Shown here: piece by piece, positions 50,893 through 59,047 of the stretch
Layout of the letters: each line of letters begins with the position of its first letter
Numbering within the stretch: the first letter of the stretch is position 1
NCBI GenBank assembly: GCA_021737645.1
Contig: JAIPDO010000012.1
Location: forward strand, 1 to 64,000
Length of the DNA: 64,000 nt
Source: Desulfarculaceae bacterium
GTDB lineage: Bacteria > Desulfobacterota > Desulfarculia > Desulfarculales > Desulfarculaceae
Direction of reading: 5' to 3'
The notes under the pieces: generated by a model
Seen by the model: only the letters and a program-made list of their open reading frames with translations
Told to the model about the DNA's origin: nothing
The model's database searches: none
Position numbers and translations under genes: made by a program

Positions 50893-52635
50893 TTATAACA
50901 CCCACCAGGACAGGGCCAATACCCCAGCCAGCCAGAAATTGAAATCCACCAACGCCTCGCTGAGCGCGCCGGGCAGCATGTCTCCCCGGCTGAGCACCCG
51001 CTGCATCAGGGCCAGCCCGGCGATGGGCGCCAGAAGCAGCAGGCACAGCGCCGTGGGCGGCCCGGCCAGGGGCGCCAGGAGCATCAGCCCGGCCAGCCCG
51101 GCCAACAGCCAGGTGACCAGGCGCAGGGTGCCCGCCTCGCCCAGCATGATGGGTATGGTCTCCTTGCCCACCACCAAGTCGCCCTGTACGTCCAGCACGT
51201 CGAATACCGCGCAGCGGCAAAACACCAGCACCGCGGTGTAGACAAAGGCCAGGGCCAGGGCCGCGGGCTGCCAAACACCAAAACCCACCGCGGGCAGAAC
51301 CGCAACCACCACCGCCCAGGCTCCGGCCGCGCTCACCGTCTTGGAGCCGGGGATGTCTTTGAGGCTGGCGAACTTCAGGCGCTTTTGCCAGGCCGGAGGC
51401 ACCACGGGCACCGAATAGAGGATGCCCAGCAGGCTGATCAAGCTGACGATGACCAAGGGCCACGGGCCTATCAAGAGACACAGGAACAAGGCGGCGGCGG
51501 CGCTGAAGATGCCCGCGCCGATGAGGAACACCCGGTGCTTGGCCAAAAACTGGGCCCGGTCTGGGTCGTTGTATTGGCCTGCTTCCTTGTCCAGGAAGTG
51601 GTTGAGGATGTGCATGGCGTAGATGTAGAAAAAGGCAATGGCCGCCAGGGCGGGGTGGGGGATCAGCCCTTGCAACAGGCTGGCCGCGCAGGTTATGCCC
51701 GCCGCGCCCAGGGCCACCAAAAGCTGGCTGCGCACGAAAAAGCGGAACACCCGGCGCAGGATGTAGGAGCCGCCGCCCTCGCGTTCGCTGCGGATAGCGC
51801 CCAGTTCCCGGAGCACCCGCTTGATGAGCCAGTTGGGAGTGGAGGCCCCGGCGGTGACTCCCACCGTTTCCAAATGGGCCAGATCCCCGCTGGGCAGTTC
51901 CTCCTCGGTCTCCACCGCGAACACCGGTTTGCCCGACAAGGTGGCCACCTGGGCCAGGCGCTGGGTGTTGCCGCTGTTGCGCCCGCCCACCACCACCACT
52001 CCGTCCACCTCCTGGGCTAGGCTCTTGACCTCGTCCTGGCGGCGGTGGGTGGCCTCGCAGATGGTCTCGTGCACCTCCACCGGGCCAAAGCGGCGGCTCA
52101 GCTGTTTGACGATGGCCGCGAAGTTCTCGCTGGTCTGGGTGGTCTGGGCCACCACCACCACATCGACCATCTCGGGCAGGCCGTCCACCTCTTGGGGGCG
52201 GGAGACCACCAGGCCCCGCCCCTGGGCGTGGCCCAGCAGCCCCACCACCTCCGGGTGGCTGGCATCGCCCACGATGATCACATCGGCTCCGCGCTTGGCC
52301 GCCCTGGCGATGATGGCCTGCACCCTTATCACCCTAGGGCAGGTGCCTTCCACGATCTGGCTGAACCCCGCCTGCTTTAGGCGGGCCTTGTCCTGGGGCG
52401 GCACCCCGTGGGCCCGGATGATCACCGTGCCGCCGGTTACGCTGCCCGGCGGGGGTATCTCCTTCAGGGCCCGGATGCCCTTGCTCTCCAGCAGCTCCAG
52501 CACCTGGGGGTTGTGGATCAAGGGGCCGTAGGTGAACACCGGGCCTTCGGCGTGATGGGCCTGGGCCAGGGCCAGCTCCATGGCCCGGCGCACCCCCATG
52601 CAGAAACCAGCATGGCGGGCCAAGCGCACCCTCAT
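50893..52635 (-). CDS. ispH: IspH fused to a UbiA-type prenyltransferase
   Basis: 580 residues. Residues 1-280 are a complete IspH (HMBPP reductase, last step of the MEP pathway). Cluster ligands are Cys12 (GFCMGVRRA), Cys99 (EGTCPRV) and Cys193 (TICEATHRRQ). Substrate residues His41, His76 and His127, SGN (221-223) and the late Ser are present. After a short linker (about 281-300) comes a membrane domain with about eight helices and UbiA-like Asp motifs: NHFLDKEAGQYND and DVLDVQGDLVVGKET. The enzyme making isoprenyl units is thus tethered to one that transfers prenyl chains, perhaps for menaquinone or another prenyl lipid. The ATG at 52635 overlaps the dusB stop (ATGA). In-frame codons to 52815 lie in dusB. 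Confidence 0.9.
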   Translation of the reverse strand: MRVRLARHAGFCMGVRRAMELALAQAHHAEGPVFTYGPLIHNPQVLELLESKGIRALKEIPPPGSVTGGTVIIRAHGVPPQDKARLKQAGFSQIVEGTCPRVIRVQAIIARAAKRGADVIIVGDASHPEVVGLLGHAQGRGLVVSRPQEVDGLPEMVDVVVVAQTTQTSENFAAIVKQLSRRFGPVEVHETICEATHRRQDEVKSLAQEVDGVVVVGGRNSGNTQRLAQVATLSGKPVFAVETEEELPSGDLAHLETVGVTAGASTPNWLIKRVLRELGAIRSEREGGGSYILRRVFRFFVRSQLLVALGAAGITCAASLLQGLIPHPALAAIAFFYIYAMHILNHFLDKEAGQYNDPDRAQFLAKHRVFLIGAGIFSAAAALFLCLLIGPWPLVIVSLISLLGILYSVPVVPPAWQKRLKFASLKDIPGSKTVSAAGAWAVVVAVLPAVGFGVWQPAALALAFVYTAVLVFCRCAVFDVLDVQGDLVVGKETIPIMLGEAGTLRLVTWLLAGLAGLMLLAPLAGPPTALCLLLLAPIAGLALMQRVLSRGDMLPGALSEALVDFNFWLAGVLALSWWVL

Positions 52636-53621
52636 GCCGCCTGCCCCGGTTGCTCCGGCTCCAACTGTTCCGGCTCCACGAAAAATTGGTCGCACAGGGC
52701 CCACAAGGGCTCCAACTCGCGGCAGGCTCCGGCCTGGCGGCGAAACAGGGAGGCTCCGGGCAGGCCACGGGAATACCACATCATGAATTGGCGGATGAAA
52801 TGGATGGCGTGGCACTCGCCGCCCAGGCCGCGGGCCAACTCCAAATGCTCGGCCAGGGCCTCACGCTTCATGGTCGGAGTGACCGGCTGGGGTTCCTGGC
52901 CGGCCAGGCGGGCGACGGCCCGCGAAAAAATCCAGGGATCGCCCATGGCCCCCCGCCCTATCATCACCGCCGCGCATCCGGTCTCGGTGAGCATGCGCAC
53001 CGCGTCGCGGCCGCTGGTCACGTCGCCGTTGCCGATCACCGGCACCGGGCACCAGGAGGCCAGGCGCGTGATGGCTCCCCAGTCGGCCCGGCCGGAAAAG
53101 CCCTGATGGGTGGTGCGGGCGTGCAGGGTGATGGCCTGGGCCCCGGCCTTTACCAGGCGGGGCACCAACTCCTCGGTGATGTCGCTTTTAGGCCCCAGGC
53201 GGATTTTGGCGCTCACCGGCAGGCTGGAGGCCTCGGCCACCGCGGACATGATCTCCACTGCCCGCACCGGGTCTTCCAGCAGAGCGCTGCCCGCGCCGGG
53301 GCGGCGCACCTTTTTGGCCGGGCAGCCCATGTTCACGTCCAGGGCGTCCACCCCCAAGCCGCAGGCGATGGCCGCGGCCTCGCCCATCTGCCGGGGGGAG
53401 GCCCCAAAAATCTGCAAGACCAGGGGCCGCTCGCCGGGTAGGCTCCTGGTGAGGCGCAGGGTTTGGGGCTGGTGACGCAACAGGCCGGGCGCGCTGACCA
53501 TTTCACTGTAAACCATGGATGCGCCGGCCCGGCGGGCCATGAGGCGAAAAGCAGGATTGGTCACCCCGGCCATGGGCGCGGCCACGAATGGTGATTGCAG
53601 TGTAAGCCCCAGTAGTTGCAT
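52632..53621 (-). CDS. dusB: tRNA-dihydrouridine synthase
   Basis: 329 residues of the FMN-dependent Dus family, DusB-like. N-terminal VAAPMAGVTNPAFR, catalytic Cys in DVNMGCPAKKV, then KIRLG, TLHARTTHQGFSGRADW, PVIGNGDVTSG, and GCAAVMIGRGAMGDPWIF. It reduces uridines in the tRNA D-loop. It is coupled to the downstream ispH-ubiA fusion by a 4-base overlap, although the functions are unrelated. Confidence 0.95.
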   Translation of the reverse strand: MQLLGLTLQSPFVAAPMAGVTNPAFRLMARRAGASMVYSEMVSAPGLLRHQPQTLRLTRSLPGERPLVLQIFGASPRQMGEAAAIACGLGVDALDVNMGCPAKKVRRPGAGSALLEDPVRAVEIMSAVAEASSLPVSAKIRLGPKSDITEELVPRLVKAGAQAITLHARTTHQGFSGRADWGAITRLASWCPVPVIGNGDVTSGRDAVRMLTETGCAAVMIGRGAMGDPWIFSRAVARLAGQEPQPVTPTMKREALAEHLELARGLGGECHAIHFIRQFMMWYSRGLPGASLFRRQAGACRELEPLWALCDQFFVEPEQLEPEQPGQAA

Positions 53622-53678
53622 GGGTTTGAGTCTACCTTAGGCCCCGTGACCTGTAAACTGGCTACTAAAGGAGTAGGC

Positions 53679-53708
53679 TTGACATGGAGGCGGCCAAGGA
53701 CGAACATT
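53679..53708 (+). promoter_or_regulatory. Candidate promoter for radical SAM gene
   Basis: TTGACA at 53679-53684, an 18-base spacer and AACATT at 53703-53708 (three of six), 40 bases before the GTG start. The -35 is perfect and the -10 weak. Confidence 0.4.
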
Positions 53709-53747
53709 TAAACGATTCTCAATCTTGGAAGGCGGGAGGATGTCAAA

Positions 53748-54686
53748 GTGAGTGGCTCCAGCGGCCAACAGGCCGTATTCGGGCCGGTGCCCAGCCGCAG
53801 GCTGGGCCTGAGCCTGGGGGTGGATTTGGTCTATCCCAAAACCTGCCCCCTGGATTGCATTTACTGCGAGCTGGGGCGCACCACGGTGCACACCGCCCAG
53901 CGGGGCCGGTTCCGCGATGCCGACGAGGTGCTGGCCCAGGTGGAAAAGCGCCTGGCCGAGATGGAGACCCCGCCTGACTTCGTGACCCTGGCCGGCAGCG
54001 GCGAGCCCACCCTGCATCTGGAGTTGGGCCGGGTCATCACCGAGCTAAAGCGTCTGAGCCCCTGTAGGGTGGCGGTGCTCACCAACGGGGTGCTGCTACC
54101 CGATCCCCAGGTGCGCCGCGACCTGGCCAACGCCGATGTGGTGATACCCAGCCTGGACGCGGTGGATCAAAAGATATTTGAAATCATCAATCGGCCCGCG
54201 CCTGGGCTTATAATAGGCGAGATCATAGAGGGCCTGAAGGCCTTTGCCCGTGAGTTCGCCGGACGCCTGTGGCTGGAGATTCTTTTGGCCTCGGGCATAA
54301 ACGATTCCCCGGAGCACCTGGCCGCTTTGGCCGCCACGGCGCGGGAGATCGGCCCGGAGCTGGTGCAGCTCAACACGGTGATCCGCCCTCCGGCGGTGCC
54401 CGGCGTGGGAGCCCTTTCCCTGGAGCGTTTGGAGGAGATAGCGGCGGGCTTCGGCCTGCCCTGCACGGTGACCGCCCCGCCACGGGCGCTGTCCACCGGC
54501 GACCGGGGGGATTTGGAGCGCCAGGTGCGGGAGATGACCCGGCGCAGGCCCTGCACCGTCTCCGACGTGGCGGCCATGTCCGGGGTTCAGCCGGAGCTGG
54601 CCGAGCGGCTTTTGCACGAGCTGGCCCGCCAGGGCAAGGTGCGGGCGGAAGATTTCGGGGGCGAGGTTTTTTATCGCGGTTTGTAG
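53748..54686 (+). CDS. Radical SAM protein with C-terminal winged helix
   Basis: 312 residues. The radical SAM cluster motif CPLDCIYC (Cys33, Cys37, Cys40) follows FGPVPSRRLGLSLGVD, a motif of the COG0731-type radical SAM family. GSGEPTLH matches the SAM-binding glycine motif. From about residue 245 the tail looks like a winged helix (RRRPCTVSDVAAMSGVQPELAERLLHELARQGKV). The reaction is unknown. The start is GTG with GGAGGATG 5 bases upstream. It ends 21 bases before the giant activase gene and is probably cotranscribed with it. Confidence 0.88.
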   Translation: MSGSSGQQAVFGPVPSRRLGLSLGVDLVYPKTCPLDCIYCELGRTTVHTAQRGRFRDADEVLAQVEKRLAEMETPPDFVTLAGSGEPTLHLELGRVITELKRLSPCRVAVLTNGVLLPDPQVRRDLANADVVIPSLDAVDQKIFEIINRPAPGLIIGEIIEGLKAFAREFAGRLWLEILLASGINDSPEHLAALAATAREIGPELVQLNTVIRPPAVPGVGALSLERLEEIAAGFGLPCTVTAPPRALSTGDRGDLERQVREMTRRRPCTVSDVAAMSGVQPELAERLLHELARQGKVRAEDFGGEVFYRGL

Positions 54687-54707
54687 GTTCATCAAGAAAG
54701 GTGCGGC

Positions 54708-57700
54708 ATGAGCGAATCCTCCGTTGGCTCTCAAGTGGTGGACAAGAGCAAACTTTACCTGGGTCTGGACGTGGGCTCGGTGAGCCTGGACACGGTGGTG
54801 CTGGACAGCGAGGGCCAAATACTGCTGGCCCAATACACCCGCACCAAGGGACGGCCCCTGGCCGTGGCCACCCAAGTGTTGACAGAGGTGCTGGAACGCT
54901 TTGGCCGTGAATCCTTCGCCGCGGTGGCGGTCACCGGCAGCGGAGCCCCCACCCTGGCCCCCCTGTTGGGTGGAGAGGTGGTCAACGAGATCATCGCCGC
55001 CGCCAGGGGAGTGCAGCGGCTGTGCCCCCAGGCCCACACCATCATCGACATGGGCGGCGAGGACGCCAAGATGGTTTTGGTGAGCCCCGGCCCGGACGGC
55101 GGCCTGCGCATCGAAGACTTCGCCATGAACACCATGTGCGCGGCGGGCACCGGCTCGTTTTTGGATCAGCAGTCCCACCGGCTGCAACTGACCATCGAAC
55201 AGTTCTCCGAGATCGCCATGAACAGCGCCAATCCACCGCGCCTGGCCGGGCGTTGCTCTGTGTTCGCCAAGAGCGACATGATCCACTTGCAGCAGGAAGC
55301 CACCCCGGACTACGACATCGTGGCCGGGCTGTGTTTTGCCATGGCCCGCAATCTCAAGTCCAACATCGCCAAGGGCAAGAAGGTGGTGCCGCCGGTGGCC
55401 TTCATCGGCGGGGTGGCGGCCAACCAGGGGGTGCACCGGGCCCTCAAGGAGATACTGGATCTGGAAGACGGCGAGCTTTTGGTGCCTCCTGACTTCGGCT
55501 GCGTGGGGGCTCTGGGCGCGGCCCTGTTCGCCCAGGACAAGGGCCTGGTGGCCCCCCTGAGCGGCCTGGAGGACTTGCAGCGCCGGGCGGCGGAGGCGGC
55601 GGGCGAGACCAAGCGCCTGCCCCGGCTCCAGCTGGGCGACCATCACCGGAAGGACCTGCAAAAAATCCAGGTGCCCGAGGGCCAACTCGTCGGCTACCTG
55701 GGGGTGGACGTGGGCTCCATCTCCACCAACGTGGTGGTCATCGACGAACAGGGCAACGTTCTCTCCAAGCAATACCTGCTCACGGCGGGGCGTCCCCTGG
55801 AGGCGGTCAAGGAGGGCCTGCGCCTGGCCGGGGCCGAGATCGGCGACCGGGTGACGATCCTGGGCGCGGGCACCACCGGCTCGGGCCGCTACCTTACCGC
55901 CGATTTCATCGGGGCGGACATCGTGCGCAACGAGATCACCGCCCAGGCCACCGCCGCCGCCCACATCGACCCCGAGGTGGACACCATCTTCGAGATCGGC
56001 GGCCAGGACTCCAAGTACATCTCCCTGGAGAACGGGGCCATCGTCGACTTCATGATGAACAAGGTCTGCGCGGCGGGCACCGGCAGCTTCCTGGAGGAGC
56101 AGGCCGAGAAGCTGGGCATCCAAATCAAGGGCGAGTTCGGGTCCAAGGCCCTGGAGGCGCCCAACCCGGTGCGCATGGGCGAGCGCTGCACCGTGTTCAT
56201 GGAGTCGGACCTGGTGTCCCACCAAGCCTCCGGGGCCGAGATAGACGACCTGGTGGCGGGGCTGAGCTACTCCATCGTGCACAACTATTTGAACAAGGTG
56301 GTGGAAGACCGCAAAATAGGAAAACGTATCTTCTACCAGGGGGCCACGGCGGCCAACCACGGCATCGTGGCCGCCTTCGAGGCGGTGACCGGCCGTCCCA
56401 TCATCGTGCCGCCCCACCACGATGTGACCGGGGCCATCGGCGCGGCTCTGTTGTCCATGCGCGAGCGCACCTGGAAACAAAGCTCATTCAAGGGCTTCGC
56501 GGTGAGCGAAACCGGCTACGAGATCACCACCTTCGAGTGCTCCGGCTGCCCCAACACCTGCTCCATCCGCAAGGTGAAGGTGGAGGGCCTGGCCAAGCCC
56601 CTGTTCTACGGCTCGCGCTGTGAAAAATACGACGTGGACCGCGACAGCCAGGTGCGCGAGGACATCCCCGACCTGTTCGCCGAGCGCGAGGAGCTTTTGC
56701 TCTCCTACGCGGGTCCGGTGGACCCCCAGCGCAAAAAGGGCCTGATCGGCATTCCCCGCACCATGTTCTTTAGGGAGTGGCTACCCTTTTTCAGCGCTTT
56801 CCTGAACCGCCTGGGCTTTGAGGTGCAGGTTTCCGGCCCCAGCACCAAACGCCTGATCCACAAGGGCGTGGAGGCGGTGGTCAACGAGCCCTGCTTCCCG
56901 GTTAAGGTGGCCCACGGCCATTTGGCCGAGCTTATCGAGTCCGGGGTGGAGAAGATTCTCCTGCCCTCGTTGATCAACCTGCCCGCTCCGGGCAACGAGC
57001 TGACCTACGGCCAGGTGTGCCCCTACGCCCAGACCCTGTGCTACACCGCCCCGGCGGCACTGGACTTCGGGGGGAGCGAGCTGATCGACACCCCGCTTCG
57101 TTTCGGCTACGACGCGGGCACCATGCGCTCCGACCTCAAGGCCCTGGCCAAGCGCCTGGGCGCGGGGACCAGGGGGCTCAGCCAGGCCATCGCCGCCGGC
57201 TGGGAGGCCCAGCACGACTTCAACCGCCGTTTGGTGGCCCGCGGCAAGGAGGTCTTGGCCTCCATGAAACCCGGTGACCGGGCCATGGTGGTGATCAGCC
57301 GCCCCTATAACGGGGCCGACCCGGGGCTGAACCTGGGCATCCCCCAGAAGATGCGCCATCTGGGGGTCTTTTCCATTCCCATGGACTTCCTGGACCTGGA
57401 CCAGCACATGGGCCACCCCGAGCTGGCCGAAATGTACTGGCGCTACGGTCAGAAAATTTTGGCCTCGGCCCTTCAGGTGCGCTCCGACCCCCGATTGCAC
57501 GCGGTGTACATCACCAACTTCGGCTGCGGGCCCGACAGCTTCATCGGCCATTTCTTTAGGCGCATCATGGAGGGCAAGCCCTTCCTGGAGATAGAGATCG
57601 ACGAGCACTCGGCCGATGTGGGGGCCATCACCCGTTTGGAGGCCTTCCTGGACTCCCTGGGCAACGTGATCACCACCCCGCCCCAGGCCAAGCCCGCCCG

Positions 57701-58916
57701 CCGCCGGGACATAAAGCCGGGCAAGCGCACCATCTACATCCCCCCCATGACCGACCACTCGGTGGCCGTGGCCGCGGCCTTCGCCGCCTGCGGAGGCCAC
57801 GCCGAGGTCTTGCCCGAGAGCGACCAGCGCACCCTGGAGCTGGGCCGCCGCTACACCTCGGGCAAGGAGTGCTACCCCTGCGCCCTGACCACCGGCGACC
57901 TCTTGAAGCTGCTGATGGACGAGAAGGTGCCGGCCAAGGATGTGGCTTTCTTCATGCCCGGCGGCACCGGCCCCTGCCGCTTCGGCCAGTATCACCGCTA
58001 CCATCGCTTGATTCTCGACGAATTGGGCTTCGAGGAGGCCCGCATCTACTCGCCGGACCAGTCCGAGGTGTTCTACAAGGAACTGGGCATGGTGGGAGGC
58101 AGCGATTTCACCCGCCTGGCCTGGCAGGGCGTGGTGGCTGTGGACCTGCTCATGAAGGCCCTGCACGAAACCAGGCCCTATGAGGCGGTCCCCGGCGACA
58201 GCGACGAGGTCTATCGCCACTGCTTGGCCAGGGTGGCCGAGGTGATGGGCCGCAAGGGCGACCTCAAGGCGGTGATGGCCGAGGCCAGGGGCGAGTTCGC
58301 GGCGGTTCGGCGCTCCGGGGACAACCACCGGCCCTTGGTGGGAGTGGTGGGCGAGATCTACACCCGGGCCAACCGTTTCGCCAACGAGGATATCGTGCGC
58401 ACCGTGGAGGCCCTGGGCGGCGAGGCCTGGACCCCCACCATCGGCGAGTGGGTGCTATACACCAACTTCACCTCCGCGGTGCGGGCCAAGATGCTCAAAA
58501 GACGCCAGGCCCTGGTGGGCACCCTGCTGGAAAACTACTTCCAGCACAAGGACGAGCGCAACCTGGCCAAACCATGGTCCGGTTCGCTCAAGACCCTGCA
58601 CGAGCCGGAGGTCAAAGAGGTGCTCAAGATGGCCCACCCCTACCTGGAGCCCAGCTTCGAGGGCGAAGCCATCCTCTCCCTGGGCAAGAGCCGGGACATG
58701 CTCAGCCGGGGGGCTTCGGGGGTAATCAACGTGATTCCCTTTACCTGCATGCCCGGCACCATTGTAAACGCCCTGATGAAGCGTTTCCGGGAAGACCACG
58801 GCAACCTGCCGTTTTTGCCCATGGCCATGGACGGCCAGGAGCAGAGCGGCAGCCGCATCCGCCTGGAGGCCTTCATGCACCAGGTGCGACAGTTCCAACA
58901 GGCTCACGAGAACTGA
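54708..58916 (+). CDS. Fused acyl-CoA dehydratase activase/dehydratase-related protein
   Basis: 1402 residues with four modules. First, a BadF-type ATPase (about 15-310): LGLDVGSVSLDTVVLD, DMGGEDAK, Cys144 in NTMCAAGTGSF. Second, another BadF-type ATPase (about 325-590): LGVDVGSISTNVVVID, EIGGQDSK, Cys near 454 in VCAAGTGSF. Third, a DUF2229 domain (about 670-900): GIPRTMFFREWLPFF, VNEPCFPVKVAHGHL. Fourth, an HgdB-related domain (about 1000-1300): IYIPPMTDHSVAVAAAF, SGKECYPCALTTGDL. Since activases work as dimers sharing one cluster, the internal pair could form a built-in activase joined to its reductase. The substrate is unknown. The upstream partner is a radical SAM enzyme. Confidence 0.9.
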   Translation: MSESSVGSQVVDKSKLYLGLDVGSVSLDTVVLDSEGQILLAQYTRTKGRPLAVATQVLTEVLERFGRESFAAVAVTGSGAPTLAPLLGGEVVNEIIAAARGVQRLCPQAHTIIDMGGEDAKMVLVSPGPDGGLRIEDFAMNTMCAAGTGSFLDQQSHRLQLTIEQFSEIAMNSANPPRLAGRCSVFAKSDMIHLQQEATPDYDIVAGLCFAMARNLKSNIAKGKKVVPPVAFIGGVAANQGVHRALKEILDLEDGELLVPPDFGCVGALGAALFAQDKGLVAPLSGLEDLQRRAAEAAGETKRLPRLQLGDHHRKDLQKIQVPEGQLVGYLGVDVGSISTNVVVIDEQGNVLSKQYLLTAGRPLEAVKEGLRLAGAEIGDRVTILGAGTTGSGRYLTADFIGADIVRNEITAQATAAAHIDPEVDTIFEIGGQDSKYISLENGAIVDFMMNKVCAAGTGSFLEEQAEKLGIQIKGEFGSKALEAPNPVRMGERCTVFMESDLVSHQASGAEIDDLVAGLSYSIVHNYLNKVVEDRKIGKRIFYQGATAANHGIVAAFEAVTGRPIIVPPHHDVTGAIGAALLSMRERTWKQSSFKGFAVSETGYEITTFECSGCPNTCSIRKVKVEGLAKPLFYGSRCEKYDVDRDSQVREDIPDLFAEREELLLSYAGPVDPQRKKGLIGIPRTMFFREWLPFFSAFLNRLGFEVQVSGPSTKRLIHKGVEAVVNEPCFPVKVAHGHLAELIESGVEKILLPSLINLPAPGNELTYGQVCPYAQTLCYTAPAALDFGGSELIDTPLRFGYDAGTMRSDLKALAKRLGAGTRGLSQAIAAGWEAQHDFNRRLVARGKEVLASMKPGDRAMVVISRPYNGADPGLNLGIPQKMRHLGVFSIPMDFLDLDQHMGHPELAEMYWRYGQKILASALQVRSDPRLHAVYITNFGCGPDSFIGHFFRRIMEGKPFLEIEIDEHSADVGAITRLEAFLDSLGNVITTPPQAKPARRRDIKPGKRTIYIPPMTDHSVAVAAAFAACGGHAEVLPESDQRTLELGRRYTSGKECYPCALTTGDLLKLLMDEKVPAKDVAFFMPGGTGPCRFGQYHRYHRLILDELGFEEARIYSPDQSEVFYKELGMVGGSDFTRLAWQGVVAVDLLMKALHETRPYEAVPGDSDEVYRHCLARVAEVMGRKGDLKAVMAEARGEFAAVRRSGDNHRPLVGVVGEIYTRANRFANEDIVRTVEALGGEAWTPTIGEWVLYTNFTSAVRAKMLKRRQALVGTLLENYFQHKDERNLAKPWSGSLKTLHEPEVKEVLKMAHPYLEPSFEGEAILSLGKSRDMLSRGASGVINVIPFTCMPGTIVNALMKRFREDHGNLPFLPMAMDGQEQSGSRIRLEAFMHQVRQFQQAHEN

Positions 58917-59047
58917 TTTTCACCACAAAACAGGTGGCCCGGACCCGGTATTGCCGGGCCCGGGCCCCTTGCGCCCGGCTGGTTCATATAAAAAACTTTG
59001 TCACGACTGCATAGCAAAAATTCAAGCATTCGGGTAAGCTGGCCTAC

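Noticed and set aside
54096-56480. 794-codon open frame opposite the activase fusion
   Set aside because: Antisense shadow; the sense strand has complete functional motifs across the same bases.
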